From Methanosarcina sp. ERenArc_MAG2 (GTDB lineage Archaea; Halobacteriota; Methanosarcinia; Methanosarcinales; Methanosarcinaceae): a DNA stretch of 64,000 nucleotides. The notes under the pieces were generated by a model. That model ran no database searches and was not told the origin of the DNA. It saw only the letters and a program-made list of their open reading frames with translations. A program made the translations under genes and the position numbers. Position 1 is the first letter of the stretch. Every line of letters starts with the position of its first letter. Of this stretch, positions 48,836 to 58,648 are shown one piece after another. Location of the stretch: assembly GCA_023955635.1 (NCBI GenBank), contig JAMXHR010000001.1:186001-250000 (forward strand), given 5' to 3'.

Positions 48836-49624
48836 ATGGTAAAGAAGAAAATGGTTGCCATGTTTATTTTACTAACAGGCTATATCATTTTTGTGTCTGG
48901 ATGTATGGACAAACCAGACACAAAGGAGCTCGAGCTGAGTATGGAAGAAATTTCTGCAAAAATGCAGGAAAAAGAAAAAAGCATTAACGATTCTTCATAT
49001 ACAGTGCATGTGACAATGTACTCTGATGGGGAAAAAACCCAGGAAAATGAGTTTAATATCACGTACAAAAAGCCGAATATGAAGAAAACAGTTACAAAGC
49101 AAGCGGGAAAAGAGACTTTAATGGTTTTGGATGGAAGTGTCGAATGGAATTATGATCCCGAGACAAATAGCGTTCAAAAAATAATAATCTCTGAAGAATA
49201 TCAAGAACCGGAAATTGATTATTTCCAGTTCTTCAATAATACCTTAAATGAATATAATGTTTCTTTTCTTGGAACTGAGATCATTGACGGAAGAAATACA
49301 TATCTGCTTGAAGCAAAACAAAAAGAAACCGGGGGAGACGTCCAGGACTATTCAATCGACAGGATGAAAGTCTGGGTTGACAACGAAACATGGATGCCTC
49401 TCAAATATGAGATCTACGCAGGTACACAGAAAGTAGAAATGAAAATCCAAAATCTTAAAGTCAACATTGGCATTCCGGACTCTGAGTTTAGGTTTGATGT
49501 TCCGGAGGGGGCAAATGTAACGACTATGAATTTCGAAGATACTTTTAACGAAAATTTGTCTGAAAGAGGAAAAAAGATCCCTCCTGAAGGGGAAAAAGAC
49601 ACAGCTATAGGTGTATTTGTTTGA
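48836..49624 (+). CDS. LolA-like outer-membrane-lipoprotein-sorting-type lipoprotein
   Basis: 262 residues. A signal peptide (MVKKKMVAMFILLTGYIIFV) ends with a lipobox-like VSGC (Cys23). The body is a LolA-like beta fold, with SSYTVHVTMYSDGEK, YKKPNMKKTVTKQAGKETLM, DGSVEWNYDPETNSVQKI, DRMKVWVDNETWMPLKYE and GIPDSEFRFDVPEGANV, as in methanogen lipoproteins of the LolA/DUF4367 type. It is exported and membrane-anchored; the function is unknown. The start is GTG or ATG at 48836. The palindrome at 48690 may regulate it. Confidence 0.7.
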   Translation: MVKKKMVAMFILLTGYIIFVSGCMDKPDTKELELSMEEISAKMQEKEKSINDSSYTVHVTMYSDGEKTQENEFNITYKKPNMKKTVTKQAGKETLMVLDGSVEWNYDPETNSVQKIIISEEYQEPEIDYFQFFNNTLNEYNVSFLGTEIIDGRNTYLLEAKQKETGGDVQDYSIDRMKVWVDNETWMPLKYEIYAGTQKVEMKIQNLKVNIGIPDSEFRFDVPEGANVTTMNFEDTFNENLSERGKKIPPEGEKDTAIGVFV

Positions 49625-50071
49625 ATGGATGAAGATGAGCTAAGAAATTAAGTAAGTAACCACTGCGAAATAACTTAAGGACATTTTTACACTGTACTTA
49701 AATATTTTCATCAGCGGCTTAATTGATTTTGTTCAAAAATAAAAATGTATTACTCAAGTTATTTCACGGCGGTTACTAAGAGCTTATTCCAGGCAAAGAT
49801 AGCAAGAAAATCAAAATTAAAAGAGTATTACAAGAAATATAAAATGTTCAAGAGCATGGGGTACAGGCTTCCTGCGATTCTGTGCAAATTTCATTTTTTT
49901 CTTCTTCAAGGCTTAGCAACCAGTTCTTTTACTTTCAGTGAGTTTTTGATTTTACTGAACAACACATTCATTCCTCACTTTCTCACTCTTATTACTGAGA
50001 ATTTTGTGTGATAATTTTTCTTTATATGCCTTAATGATTAAAAAAATCAAGAGAAACATAGGATTGAAACA
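49625..50071. other. AT-rich intergenic region
   Basis: 447 bases. An 88-codon ORF (49745-50011) has no recognisable family features or ribosome site, so I do not call it. A TATA-like stretch near 50020-50030 may be the promoter of the ADP-ribosylglycohydrolase. Confidence 0.35.
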
Positions 50072-51046
50072 ATGAGAAAAGGAAACCTTCTGGATACTCT
50101 GGATGTCGAGAAAAAGCTTCGAGGCTATCTTTTTGGCATGGCTTGCGGAGATGCCCTGGGGCGTCCTGTGGAACACCTTACCCTTGAGCAGATTAAAGAA
50201 AAATATGGAGAAAAAGGCATTCTTGAAATCCCTCCAGATTCTCCCTGGACCGATGATGCCCAGTTGATGCTTGTACTTGCAAGGGGCTTGCTTCGTGGAG
50301 CAGAACTTGAACTGCCTGAGCTTATGGATAAGATTGCAGAGGAACTTGTGCTCTGGTTGGATGAACCTGACCTCGGGTCGGGCCCAACCTCCAGAGGCGC
50401 AGCCTTTAACTTCAGAGACGGAGTTCACTGGAGTAAATCCGCAATCAGGTCCAAAACATGCGGAAGCCTGATGCGGGTTGGAATCCTTGGCTTCATTTAT
50501 CGGAATGATCCCGAAAAACTGGTTAAAGCTGCCCTGTTATCAGGCAGAATTACTCACTCTCATCCGGTTTCAGATGCTGCATCCATTGCAGGGGCATATG
50601 CAGTGAAACTCGCGCTTGACGGAATGGAACCTGAAGAAATGTTTGAACCTCTTCTCAGAGTAACTGAAGGGGTCTCTCAGGAATTCACGGATGCCCTGGA
50701 AAGTTCTTACAAAATGGCTTATTCAAGGCTTGATGATGAAGATACGTTGAAGAAACTGGGGCAGGGCTGGTATGCGGATGAAACCTTTGCACTTGCGTAT
50801 TTCTGCACTTTGCGCTACCCTGACGACTATAAAAAAGCAGTGCAAACTGCAGTGAACATTACCGGGGACTCGGATTCGGTAGGCAGTGTTGCAGGCGGTA
50901 TTCTTGGGGCAAAGCTGGGAATTGAGGCAGTGCCTGTTTCCTGGATTCAAGCCCTTAAGGATGAGGAAAAACTGGAGGAAATGGTTTGTCCTCTGCTTGA
51001 AAAGTACTTTTTGGTATCAGGCAGTAAAAAAGGTCTTGAAAAATAA
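50072..51046 (+). CDS. ADP-ribosylglycohydrolase family protein
   Basis: 324 residues. LRGYLFGMACGDALGRPVEH, then the metal motif SPWTDDAQLM at about residues 58-66, TITHSHPVSDA-like RITHSHPVSDAASIAG, and the C-terminal NITGDSDSVGSVAGGILGAKLG that holds the second Mg ligands. It removes ADP-ribose from modified proteins or related N- or O-glycosides; the substrate here is unknown. It is cytosolic. A partial duplicate of its 5' end lies at 48165. Intact. Confidence 0.92.
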   Translation: MRKGNLLDTLDVEKKLRGYLFGMACGDALGRPVEHLTLEQIKEKYGEKGILEIPPDSPWTDDAQLMLVLARGLLRGAELELPELMDKIAEELVLWLDEPDLGSGPTSRGAAFNFRDGVHWSKSAIRSKTCGSLMRVGILGFIYRNDPEKLVKAALLSGRITHSHPVSDAASIAGAYAVKLALDGMEPEEMFEPLLRVTEGVSQEFTDALESSYKMAYSRLDDEDTLKKLGQGWYADETFALAYFCTLRYPDDYKKAVQTAVNITGDSDSVGSVAGGILGAKLGIEAVPVSWIQALKDEEKLEEMVCPLLEKYFLVSGSKKGLEK

Positions 51047-51060
51047 CTTGAGGCTCTGAT

Positions 51061-51497
51061 ATGGATTTTTCTGAAAAGGGTATTTACTGTCTGATATTCG
51101 AAAATCAAGAATGTAATCTCAAGATCGGGAAAAAAGGGGAGTTCTCTTTTCTTGCAGGCTTTCATATATATGTGGGCTCAGCTCTAGGGCCAGGGGGTTG
51201 AAAAGGGTAAAAAGGCACATTGACTTCTCCAAAAAAAGAGACAGAAATCCGAGATGGCACGTAGATTATCTTCATCTGAGCCCTTCTTTCAGGCTGATCT
51301 CAGCAGTTTGTGCCCCAACTTCTGCCCGGCTTGAATGTACACTTGCCAGCAGGATCGGAGGGGATTCGGTATCCGGCTTCGGGTGTACGGATTGTGCCTG
51401 TAATTCTCATCTTTTTTACAGGAAGAAAAATCCTTTTCCTGAAATAACTGAAGCTTTTGAAGTTTTGGGGCTTTCTGCGTTTATGCTTGAACTGTGA
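51061..51497 (+). CDS. DUF123 / GIY-YIG-like domain protein, one frameshift
   Basis: About 145 residues. MDFSEKGIYCLIFENQE and IGKKGEFSFLAGFHIYVGSA precede GPGG; a missing T at 51198-51199 breaks the frame. Corrected, GGLKRVKRHIDFSKKRDR continues with PRWHVDYLHL and GCTDCACNSHLFY. DUF123 is a GIY-YIG-like domain often fused to endonuclease III in archaea, so a DNA-repair role is possible. It starts 15 bases after the ADP-ribosylglycohydrolase stop and is probably co-transcribed. Confidence 0.75.
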
Positions 51498-51597
51498 GCC
51501 TTCCATTTTCTTTCCTTTGATGTTAACAGGAAAGCTTAAGGTAATCGGGTTTTATCTAAGTTCTCAAAAATAAAATTATTTGATCAGGGGACGTCTA

Positions 51598-53146
51598 ATG
51601 GAACAGTTCTCTTTTATTGCCTGCATGCCTGACAGACCCGGAGCATTGCATAGGGCAGCCGAAATTATCACGCGACAAGAAGGAAACATTAACAGGATTC
51701 AGTACGACCGCCGGATCGACAAGCATACCGTTTTTTTGAGGTGACTGCTGCTTCACAAGCTTATGAAAAAATCCGCGAAGAACTGGAGGAAATAGGTTAT
51801 TTTCAGACTTTTCTGCAGCCTGTAGCTTTCCTGAAGTTTCATGTCTACCTGCCGAATCGTCCAGGGGCTTTATTTGATTTTCTTAATTCTATCACCTCTT
51901 CGACTGCAAATATTACTTTTCTTGATTTCGATGACCGGGGACAGCATCCTGAAAGGCTTGTGGTAGGCCTTAATATCGAAAATACCGACATGATAGATGC
52001 CCTTCTGAACCATCTTAAGTCCGAGTACAGGCTCGATATTCTGGAGTACGATATAACCGGGGAGAAACTTGACGATACGGTATTTTATCTTCGGTTGGCT
52101 CAGAAACTCAGGTCATTCATTGGAAGCGCTGAAGATGCTTTTTTGATGAGGTTCCTGCATGATATCAACCATATTGCTCAGGAACTCTCTAACCTCCGGA
52201 AAGACCCTATCGAGGTTTTCGAAAGTATTCTGAAAGTCGGCGATTGCCTTAAGCAGACATCGGGAGAGAATTTTTACGCTGATGTACAGAGGGTCAGAAT
52301 AAAAAACGATATCGAGCTCTTCTGTTTTCAGCTTCCTTGCGGAGGAAATATCTATTTCTTCGATACTCCTTCCGAAAGGGTCATGATTGATACCGGTTAT
52401 GGGATCTATTACCAGGACGTCTTGAATATGCTCCAGCATTACGGGCTTGGGGATTTAAGCCGGCTTAAAAGGATTTACATTACTCACGCTGATGCCGATC
52501 ACTGTGGATCCGCAGGCTGTTTTCCGGTCCCGTCCTATCTTAATCGCGAAACTTTTCTGATTACGCGGGAAACCAGCAGAGCCTATGGGTCCAGCAACCA
52601 GGGTTGTATTCTGGAAGAAGTTTATACGAAGATAATTAACCTTTTTTCCAGGTTTACTCCTCCTTCAAACGTAGTACTCTTTCCCGAAATTTCCCTTTCA
52701 GGTAAAAAAATCGAAAAGCGAGGAACGTTTCCAGTTATTGCTCGATTTCAGGTGGGGGCCTTAATTTTGAAGCCCTTGCAGGACTGGGCGGGCATATGCA
52801 TGGAGAAATCTTCTATATCTGCCCTGAAGAGGGGCTGGTCTTTCCTGAAGACGCAGTGATCAATTTCAAAAGCCTGAGCCCCGATAGGACAGAATATAAT
52901 GTTCTGGCTGATTACCTTATGACCTCTGTAAATGTCGATAGCAAGCTTGCCCGGGAAGAGCGAAATGCCCTACTTTCTCTCATTTCCGAGATTGACGGAG
53001 AACTCGCCGAAAAAGGTAAAAAGTGCTTGATCTGCTGTGGGCATGGTTCAATATCCGTGCTCGAAAGTGGGAAACTTGTCGAATACGCAAGCTCAGAGAG
53101 GTATAATGCAGGGCAAAAAAACACGTCGCTCTCTCAAAAGGTTTGA
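51598..53146 (+). CDS. ACT-domain plus metallo-beta-lactamase-fold protein, two frameshifts
   Basis: About 515 residues. Two ACT-like repeats start FIACMPDRPGALHRAAEII and HVYLPNRPGALFDFLNSI, both with the PxRPGAL motif of ligand-binding ACT domains. After a helical linker, the metallo-beta-lactamase part has ERVMIDTGYGIYYQDVL, IYITHADADHCGSAG (HxDxDH) and a late CCGHGSI. The T7 run at 51731-51737 (needs 8) and G5 at 52754-52758 (needs 6) break the frame. Predicted amino acid- or effector-responsive hydrolase; the substrate is unknown. ATG 51598. Confidence 0.8.
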
Positions 53147-53486
53147 TGGAATGTAAAAATGGATAACTTCTATAAATTTCTGATTTTGAAAGCAATTTTT
53201 ATAATTTTTTATAACTAGAGCTCATCCCAAAACCAATTTTATCCCAATAAGTAAGAGTTTCAAAAATAATTTCCATTAACAGAAAACTTGATTAATTATC
53301 CAGAATACAAGGTTTGAGAATCAATTTTGAGTTTCGGGATTAGCTCAATTCTAAATAAATGCTAATTCTATAATGTGAAACTAATCCTTCAGCTACTGGA
53401 AATTCTCCTCAAGATTGATGTTATTTATCGGATAGACGTCAAAAAAGGTGGAATGAAAGTTTGAGATAAGCATGTTGTAAAATAAA
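53147..53486. other. Intergenic region, nothing recognised
   Basis: 340 AT-rich bases between the ACT/MBL gene and tRNA-Leu. No ORF, RNA or repeat was identified beyond a T-rich 3' end. Confidence 0.4.
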
Positions 53487-53571
53487 TGCGAGGGGTGCGA
53501 TTCGAACGCACGAATTCCTACGAAAATGGGTCCTAAGCCCATCGCCTTTGACCTGGCTGGGCAACCCTCGC
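53487..53571 (-). tRNA. tRNA-Leu(TAG)
   Basis: 85 bases including a long variable arm. Acceptor GCGAGGG with CCCTCGC, discriminator A. Anticodon stem ATGGG/CCCAT with loop CTTAGGA gives anticodon TAG. The T loop is TTCGAAT. The long variable arm is the class II hallmark. Confidence 0.92.
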
Positions 53572-53644
53572 ACGATTGTTCTGTTTTATTTGATATTAAA
53601 TTAAGAAAAGAAAAGCTCAGATTTTTTATTTGAGAAAAATTAAA

Positions 53645-53716
53645 TGCGCCGACCGGGATTCGAACCCGGGTTTTGGGCTTGGAAGGCCCAAGTCATAGCC
53701 ACTAGACCATCAACGC
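53645..53716 (-). tRNA. tRNA-Gly(TCC)
   Basis: 72 bases. Acceptor GCGTTGA with its partner TCGGCGC (one mismatch or wobble), discriminator A. Anticodon stem TGGGC/GCCCA with loop CTTCCAA gives anticodon TCC. The T arm CCGGGTTCGAATCCCGG is canonical. Confidence 0.9.
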
Positions 53717-53778
53717 GAACTGCAACACATCTAGTAGCATTTGTTATATATAATATTTTCGCTTCCTGAGTTGCACCA

Positions 53779-53842
53779 CCCGAATTGCGTCTCGCCCGAA
53801 TTGCGTCTCGCCCGAATTGCGTCTCGCCCGAATTGCGCCTCG
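53779..53842. repeat. Four tandem 16-bp repeats
   Basis: Unit CCCGAATTGCGTCTCG, four consecutive copies (53779-53794 with one mismatch at the first base, 53795-53810, 53811-53826, and 53827-53842 with one T-to-C change). The element then runs into the dispersed CGCGGTCC repeat. Confidence 0.8.
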
Positions 53843-53905
53843 GGAGTACGCGGTCCTTTTCGCTGCGCTCAAGAGGACTAATTTAGGGGTTGAAAAGAGT
53901 TGAAA

Positions 53906-53982
53906 CCACCGAAAGCACGGAAAACGTGGACGAAATAAAGTATGGTCACAGAGACTTTCTGTGTTTTCCGTGTTTTTCGTGA
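53906..53982. repeat. Long palindromic element, copy 1
   Basis: Left arm CACCGAAAGCACGGAAAACG (53907-53926) pairs with right arm GTTTTCCGTGTTTTTCGTG (53963-53981), with a spacer of about 36 bases. Homologous to 55208-55281. Confidence 0.55.
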
Positions 53983-55207
53983 TTAGGGAAAATAGGATGA
54001 GCTAAGTATAGATATTCGTCTGAAACTATTATGAGATGTTAGAACTGAATATTATCAATATGGCACTCTGGAAGGTAACAAGTGCAGAAGTTCCAAATAT
54101 TATTATGCGAAGATTATTTCCCAATCATAAATTATTCCATTCATTATATATCCTAATTTTATATAGAGAGTTTTATCATATTGTCAACTTTCTTTTTATC
54201 TAAAACTGATTTTTTAACATATATATTCTAGAGTATTACTTTTTGAATGTGCCTTCAACAATATTATTTTTTAATCCTGTTAAAAGCGGATTTTTTGTGA
54301 AATTCCCTCGTTTTTACTACTTTTTCAAAAAAAATACTTTTTTTCCGCATTTATCCTTAGAAAATATTCCTGTTTGACATTTACAATAATGTGACACTTT
54401 AACTGTGAAAATAATATTTTTACATTATATACGATATTAATACTAATATTTTTACTGTTAAGGGGATATCTTCTATAACCCTGTTTTCTGCCGAGAATTT
54501 ATTTTTCTGATTAGGAATAAATATCTCTTATTCAGGACTGGATCTAAGTTCTCTTAAAAATTCTCATCTCATTATCCGTTCTGGTTTCAAAGTGAGGCCT
54601 GAATAAAAATAGTTTGATTCTGAGATTTGGTTAATATCAAATCCTTTATTCTGGCGTTTACAATCGGCTGGGTCTTCATTTTGCATATCTTTTTTTGGTA
54701 CTGATAATATATTCAGAGCTTAACAAAAAGTTAATGTAATGATCGCGTTATACGGAGTTTTAGGCAAATGCTGAAGAATATACTGCTTGCACTTTTTTTA
54801 TTGCTGGCGTATTCTTTATAGACCTGTAGGGCATTGGCTCTTCGGATTTTTGTCTTGCACTATATTAACTTCGATCTGGCCCACAGACCCGTATCAGGCA
54901 AAAGGTAAATTCGATGGAAATTATTAATATGGAAGCCTTTAGATGGCCCTGGAACTGACCGCTTTTGAACTAAGGGATGAAATCAATGAAAACTTGAAAG
55001 TTCAAATATACAGGCAACCTTCCGTTCAACCTTACAGAATCAAAACAGGTAGGTATCAGCGGAACTAGTGCATCGATTCTCAAATAAATACATAATAAGC
55101 AAATAATTACAGCTTATGACGCAAATATTATTTTAAGTCACATGGAATTTTGTAACAAGGAAAACGAGCTGGTCGCAGAGTGATTAGATCTGGATATTAC
55201 AATCACG

Positions 55208-55281
55208 GAAAACACCGAAAGCACGGAAGAACCAAGCTTTTACTATTTATTTCCGTATCTTCCGTGCTTTCCGCGGTTTTC
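55208..55281. repeat. Long palindromic element, copy 2
   Basis: Left arm ACACCGAAAGCACGGAAGA (55212-55230) pairs with right arm TCTTCCGTGCTTTCCGCGGT (55258-55277), near-perfect, with a 27-base spacer. It belongs to the same palindrome family as 53906-53982 and lies about 110 bases before the polyprenyl synthase start. Confidence 0.6.
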
Positions 55282-55393
55282 AAAAAATTCATTTATGACA
55301 TACTTTGGAATCGATGCACTAGGTTTCTGAATCTACGTGTGAGGCGAAAAAGATCGTTACCTTATGCCCGTCCAAGTAAATGGAGTAATATTG

Positions 55394-56250
55394 ATGAATA
55401 TTGAAGAGTGGGAAGAATACAGATATGTTGAATTCGGAATAAATACCTTCATTGCTCAAATGGAGGAATCCAGCTTAAAAAAATGGTGGAACATGTCTGT
55501 AATACCGGAGGAAAGAGAATCAGACCAATTATCCTCCTTCTGTCCAGTGAGGTTTGCTCAGGCTCGTATCACCATAGCCTTGGTGCGGCCCTTGCTATTG
55601 AAATGATGCATTCGGCTTCCCTCATCCACGATGACCTGCTGGATCAGGGGCTTGTCAGAAGGAACCTGCCTTCTGCTCCTGAGAAATTTGGCCCGTCAGG
55701 GGCACTTCTTTGCGGGGACTATCTCATTGCAAAGTCCATTGAGTTTATCTCTCCGTATGGAGAGAACGTAGTTCGGGATTTAGGTAATGCAGGGATGGAT
55801 ATGGCTGAAGGAGAAGTTCTTGACCTGAGTTTCAATAAGAATAATTTAGGAGAAAGCAACTATTTCGAGTGCATCTACAAGAAAACAGCCTCTCTGTTTG
55901 CGATCAGTGCTTCTATAGGGGCACATATGGGAGGGGCTGATGAAACACTGGCTGGATGTTTTTATTTCTTTGGAAAGTCCCTGGGGACCGCATACCAGAT
56001 TGTTGACGACCTTCTTGAATTTCTGGAAGTGGTTGACGGTAAGGAATCAAAATTCATCTCTGAAACTCTGCCGCATGTTTACATGAAGAATATGTCAAAA
56101 CAAGAAGCTATACAAAAGTCTGTAGATACAGTAAAATTTCACGTTAATGCCGCAAAAGAAACTCTTCTGACATTCAAAGCATGTCCGGCAAGGGATAAGC
56201 TTTTCCAGATTACCGATTATATAACTATCAATATGCTTGAAAATGTCTAA
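55394..56250 (+). CDS. Polyprenyl (geranylgeranyl-type) diphosphate synthase, one frameshift
   Basis: About 285 residues from MNIEEWEEYRYVEFGINTFI. The A7 run at 55477-55483 (needs 8) joins it to VEHVCNTGGKRIRPIILLL. First Asp motif: SLIHDDLLDQG; second: YQIVDDLLEF, with E replacing the final D of DDxxD. GALLCGDYLIAKSIEF and KKTASLFAISASIGA are also present. It makes the isoprenoid diphosphates for archaeal ether lipids or related chains. It is somewhat shorter than usual GGPP synthases, and the weak second motif makes the exact chain length uncertain. A radical SAM gene follows. Confidence 0.8.
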
Positions 56251-56387
56251 TACTTTCAGATTCTCCTGAAAAATGAACCGGAATTCTGCCGAACCCCTGT
56301 ATGTAAAATGGGAAAATGATATCATTTAGTTTTTATTTAACGTAACAAGTTTTTCAACTTTTGCCACTAACTTTGCCAGGTGTATCC

Positions 56388-57565
56388 ATGAGAGTATATG
56401 ATAGTCCGGTGCTTAAGGTAAATGCCAGTACAGAAAACGAAAAAATTGTGCTCGATGCGGAAGGTCCTCTTTCCCAGCTTGCAAAACCCTTCTTGAAGCG
56501 CATAAATAATATCTTTGCGGAAGAAAAACCCATCTCAATAAACGAGAATGAGATTATTTTCTCGACATGGATCCCACCTATCCCGGGACCTGTTTTCAGC
56601 CGAGTAGTAAGCGCTGAGATTGCAGCCATCAGAAAAAAAGAGTTCCAGATCAGTTCTCAATAGGGATTACTGCCCGCTGTCCCAACCGCTGTATTCATTG
56701 CGGAGCTGCCGACATTAAACCCGAGAAAGAACTGACCCTGGATGAGATTTGCGGTGCTGTGGATCAAAGCCTTGATCTTGGTGCTTACCTTATTTCTTTC
56801 GACGGCGGGGAAACAATGCTCCGAAATGATCTTGTTGAGATGGTAGCTCGAGTGGATAAATCCAGGGCAATTGCCACCTGTTTTACCTCAGGCTTCAAGC
56901 TTTCCGAAGAAAGAGCAAGGGAGCTTAAAGCTGCGGGCCTATATGCCTCAAGAATCAGCCTGGACAGCCCCTTCGAAGCGGAGCATGACCGCATTCGAGG
57001 AAGAAGTGGTGCATACACGGACGCAGTTGCTGGAATCAGGAATGCGAGTGCTGCAGGAATCCTTACTGATATGTTTGTGGTTGTTTCCCCTCATAATATC
57101 GATGATCTTGAGGAATTTTACAACCTTGCGGCTGATCTTGGTATGCACGAACTCTCTATCTATGAAATCATTGCAGTCGGCCGCTGGCTTGATCACGAGG
57201 ACGAGGTAATAGGGGACAAAGATGTATCCAGGCTTGAAAAATTCCAGAAAGCTATGAATTGTAAACCTGAAGGTCCCAGAGTCACCGCTTTTCCATATTT
57301 TATGGGCCCCAGTCTTTTTGGATGCTTTGCGGGCAGACGCTGGGTGCATGTTGCTTCTGACGGAGAAGTGATGCCCTGTGCCTACACTCCGCTTTCCTTT
57401 GGAAATATTTGTGAAGAACCTTTGGAAGCTATCTGGAAGCGCATGGGCAAGCACGGTGAATATAAAAAAGATACTGCCTATTGTAGGATGCGCAACCCTG
57501 ATTTCCGGAAGGAATATATTCATACAATTCCTAAGGGCGCAAAAATTCCTTACAGGCTTAAGTAA
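56388..57565 (+). CDS. Radical SAM protein with N-terminal domain, one frameshift
   Basis: About 393 residues. An N-terminal region (MRVYDSPVLKVNASTENEKI) precedes the cluster motif TARCPNRCIHCGAAD (CxxxCxxC), joined after correcting the A7 run at 56633-56639 (needs 8). Next are SFDGGETMLRND, SLDSPFEAEHDRIRGRSGAY and a C-terminal Cys cluster (FGCFAGRRWVHVASDGEVMP then CAYTPLSFGNICEEPLEAI) resembling a SPASM/twitch. Probable SAM-radical modification of a peptide, lipid or cofactor. It lies 138 bases after the polyprenyl synthase on the same strand. Confidence 0.82.
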
Positions 57566-58318
57566 CAAATTTTATGTTATTTTTCATTCTATTTTTTTAA
57601 TTATTGGCCTGTAGAATAAGCCCTTTTCAGAACTTTTTTTCAAAATACCTCTTTTTTTTCCCTGGAAACGGACTGGAGTTCCAATCTGAAAGCTGCATAC
57701 CAGTGTCTGCATACCGGGTCCGTATCTCATTGGAGAATAGACAAGAGTTTATTTTAAGAGAGTTAACTTTTGAGAAGGTTAAATTCCTCAAAATTAGGCA
57801 CATCAAAAGAAAAATTTTTACTTGTTGGGGTAACTGAACTTCTCTTTTTTTGCCTGAAATCACTCTTAAATACTCTCTTTTTGCAAAAAAAGTAATTTAA
57901 ATGATTTTCAGCGAAACAACATTTTTCATTTTTTTATTATATCTAAAGGGTTTTATGGCATTTTTACGAACTTTATCCAGAATAATTATGGTTACGCTCT
58001 ACAATTTATTTTTGGTAGTATTTAGAAAATTTCTCTTCACTTAATTATATTCTACAGTTAGTATTTAATTATTTTTTACTGTTATATTTAATCTTTTGGA
58101 TTTAAATCAAATATTTTGCTATTTATATTAGTTCTTTTCCTAAAAAATTCTTACACTTTCAATACATAATGATTATTCATTATAATACTTTATATCTTCT
58201 TCGATAAAACCGAAGCTGTTATATAGTTCTATCACGAAGGATTTGTTAACTACCTCCATTGGAGTAGGCATTTTTAATTATTAATTTATATATTAAATTT
58301 TGAGAGACGGAGATTCAC
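57566..58318. other. Long AT-rich leader/intergenic region before the ATP synthase operon
   Basis: 753 bases without a convincing ORF. TATA-like stretches near 58060-58100, 58180-58200 and 58280-58300 are candidate promoters of the aha operon. A GAGACGGAG-type ribosome site lies just before ahaH. Nothing else was recognised. Confidence 0.45.
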
Positions 58319-58648
58319 ATGGCTAAAAATGAAATCTTATCTGAAATAAAAAAAGCAGAAGAGAGCGCTAAAGCGATGGTTGACGACGCCATTGACGCTA
58401 AAAACAAGCGCATCTCCGATGCTCGGGCTGAAGCCAGGGAAATCCTGAAGCAGGCCGATGTCGATGCACATAAAGCTGCACAAGACTCTTTTAAAGAAGG
58501 TGAAAAAAATATCCTGGAGGAAAGAGATAAGATCGTCAACGATGGTGAAAAAAACGCATTAGCCATGTCCCAAAAAGCTCAAGCTAATATCGACAAATCC
58601 GTCAATTACCTTGTAGAGGAGTTTGAGAGGGCGGTCCTTAATGAGTAG
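58319..58648 (+). CDS. ahaH: A1AO ATP synthase subunit H
   Basis: 109 residues, nearly all helical coiled coil ([48 protein letters not shown]-like [16 protein letters not shown]). Forms the peripheral stalk with subunit E. Its stop overlaps the ahaI start (ATGAGTAG at 58641). First gene of the Na+/H+-translocating ATP synthase operon. Confidence 0.93.
   Translation: MAKNEILSEIKKAEESAKAMVDDAIDAKNKRISDARAEAREILKQADVDAHKAAQDSFKEGEKNILEERDKIVNDGEKNALAMSQKAQANIDKSVNYLVEEFERAVLNE

Larger units (their letters stand above)
53717..55393. other. Repeat-rich, gene-free intergenic region
   Basis: About 1.7 kb without an intact gene. It contains a 16-bp tandem repeat (53779-53842), two long palindromic elements (53906-53982 and 55208-55281) and AT-rich DNA. 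The stretch 54770-55170 may hold degenerate coding sequence, but no family is recognisable. Confidence 0.45.

Noticed and set aside
48571..48987. 138-codon plus-strand ORF before and into the lipoprotein gene
   Set aside because: It overlaps the lipoprotein in another frame, lacks a ribosome site and has no domain.
49745..50011. 88-codon plus-strand ORF
   Set aside because: No Shine-Dalgarno, low complexity and no recognisable family; likely chance in AT-rich DNA.
53779..53842. CRISPR array
   Set aside because: The repeats are contiguous 16-bp units without spacers, and no cas genes are present.
54770..55170. Degenerate protein-coding gene
   Set aside because: Fragments of hydrophobic frames exist (for example after ATG 54770), but no conserved motif could be recognised.
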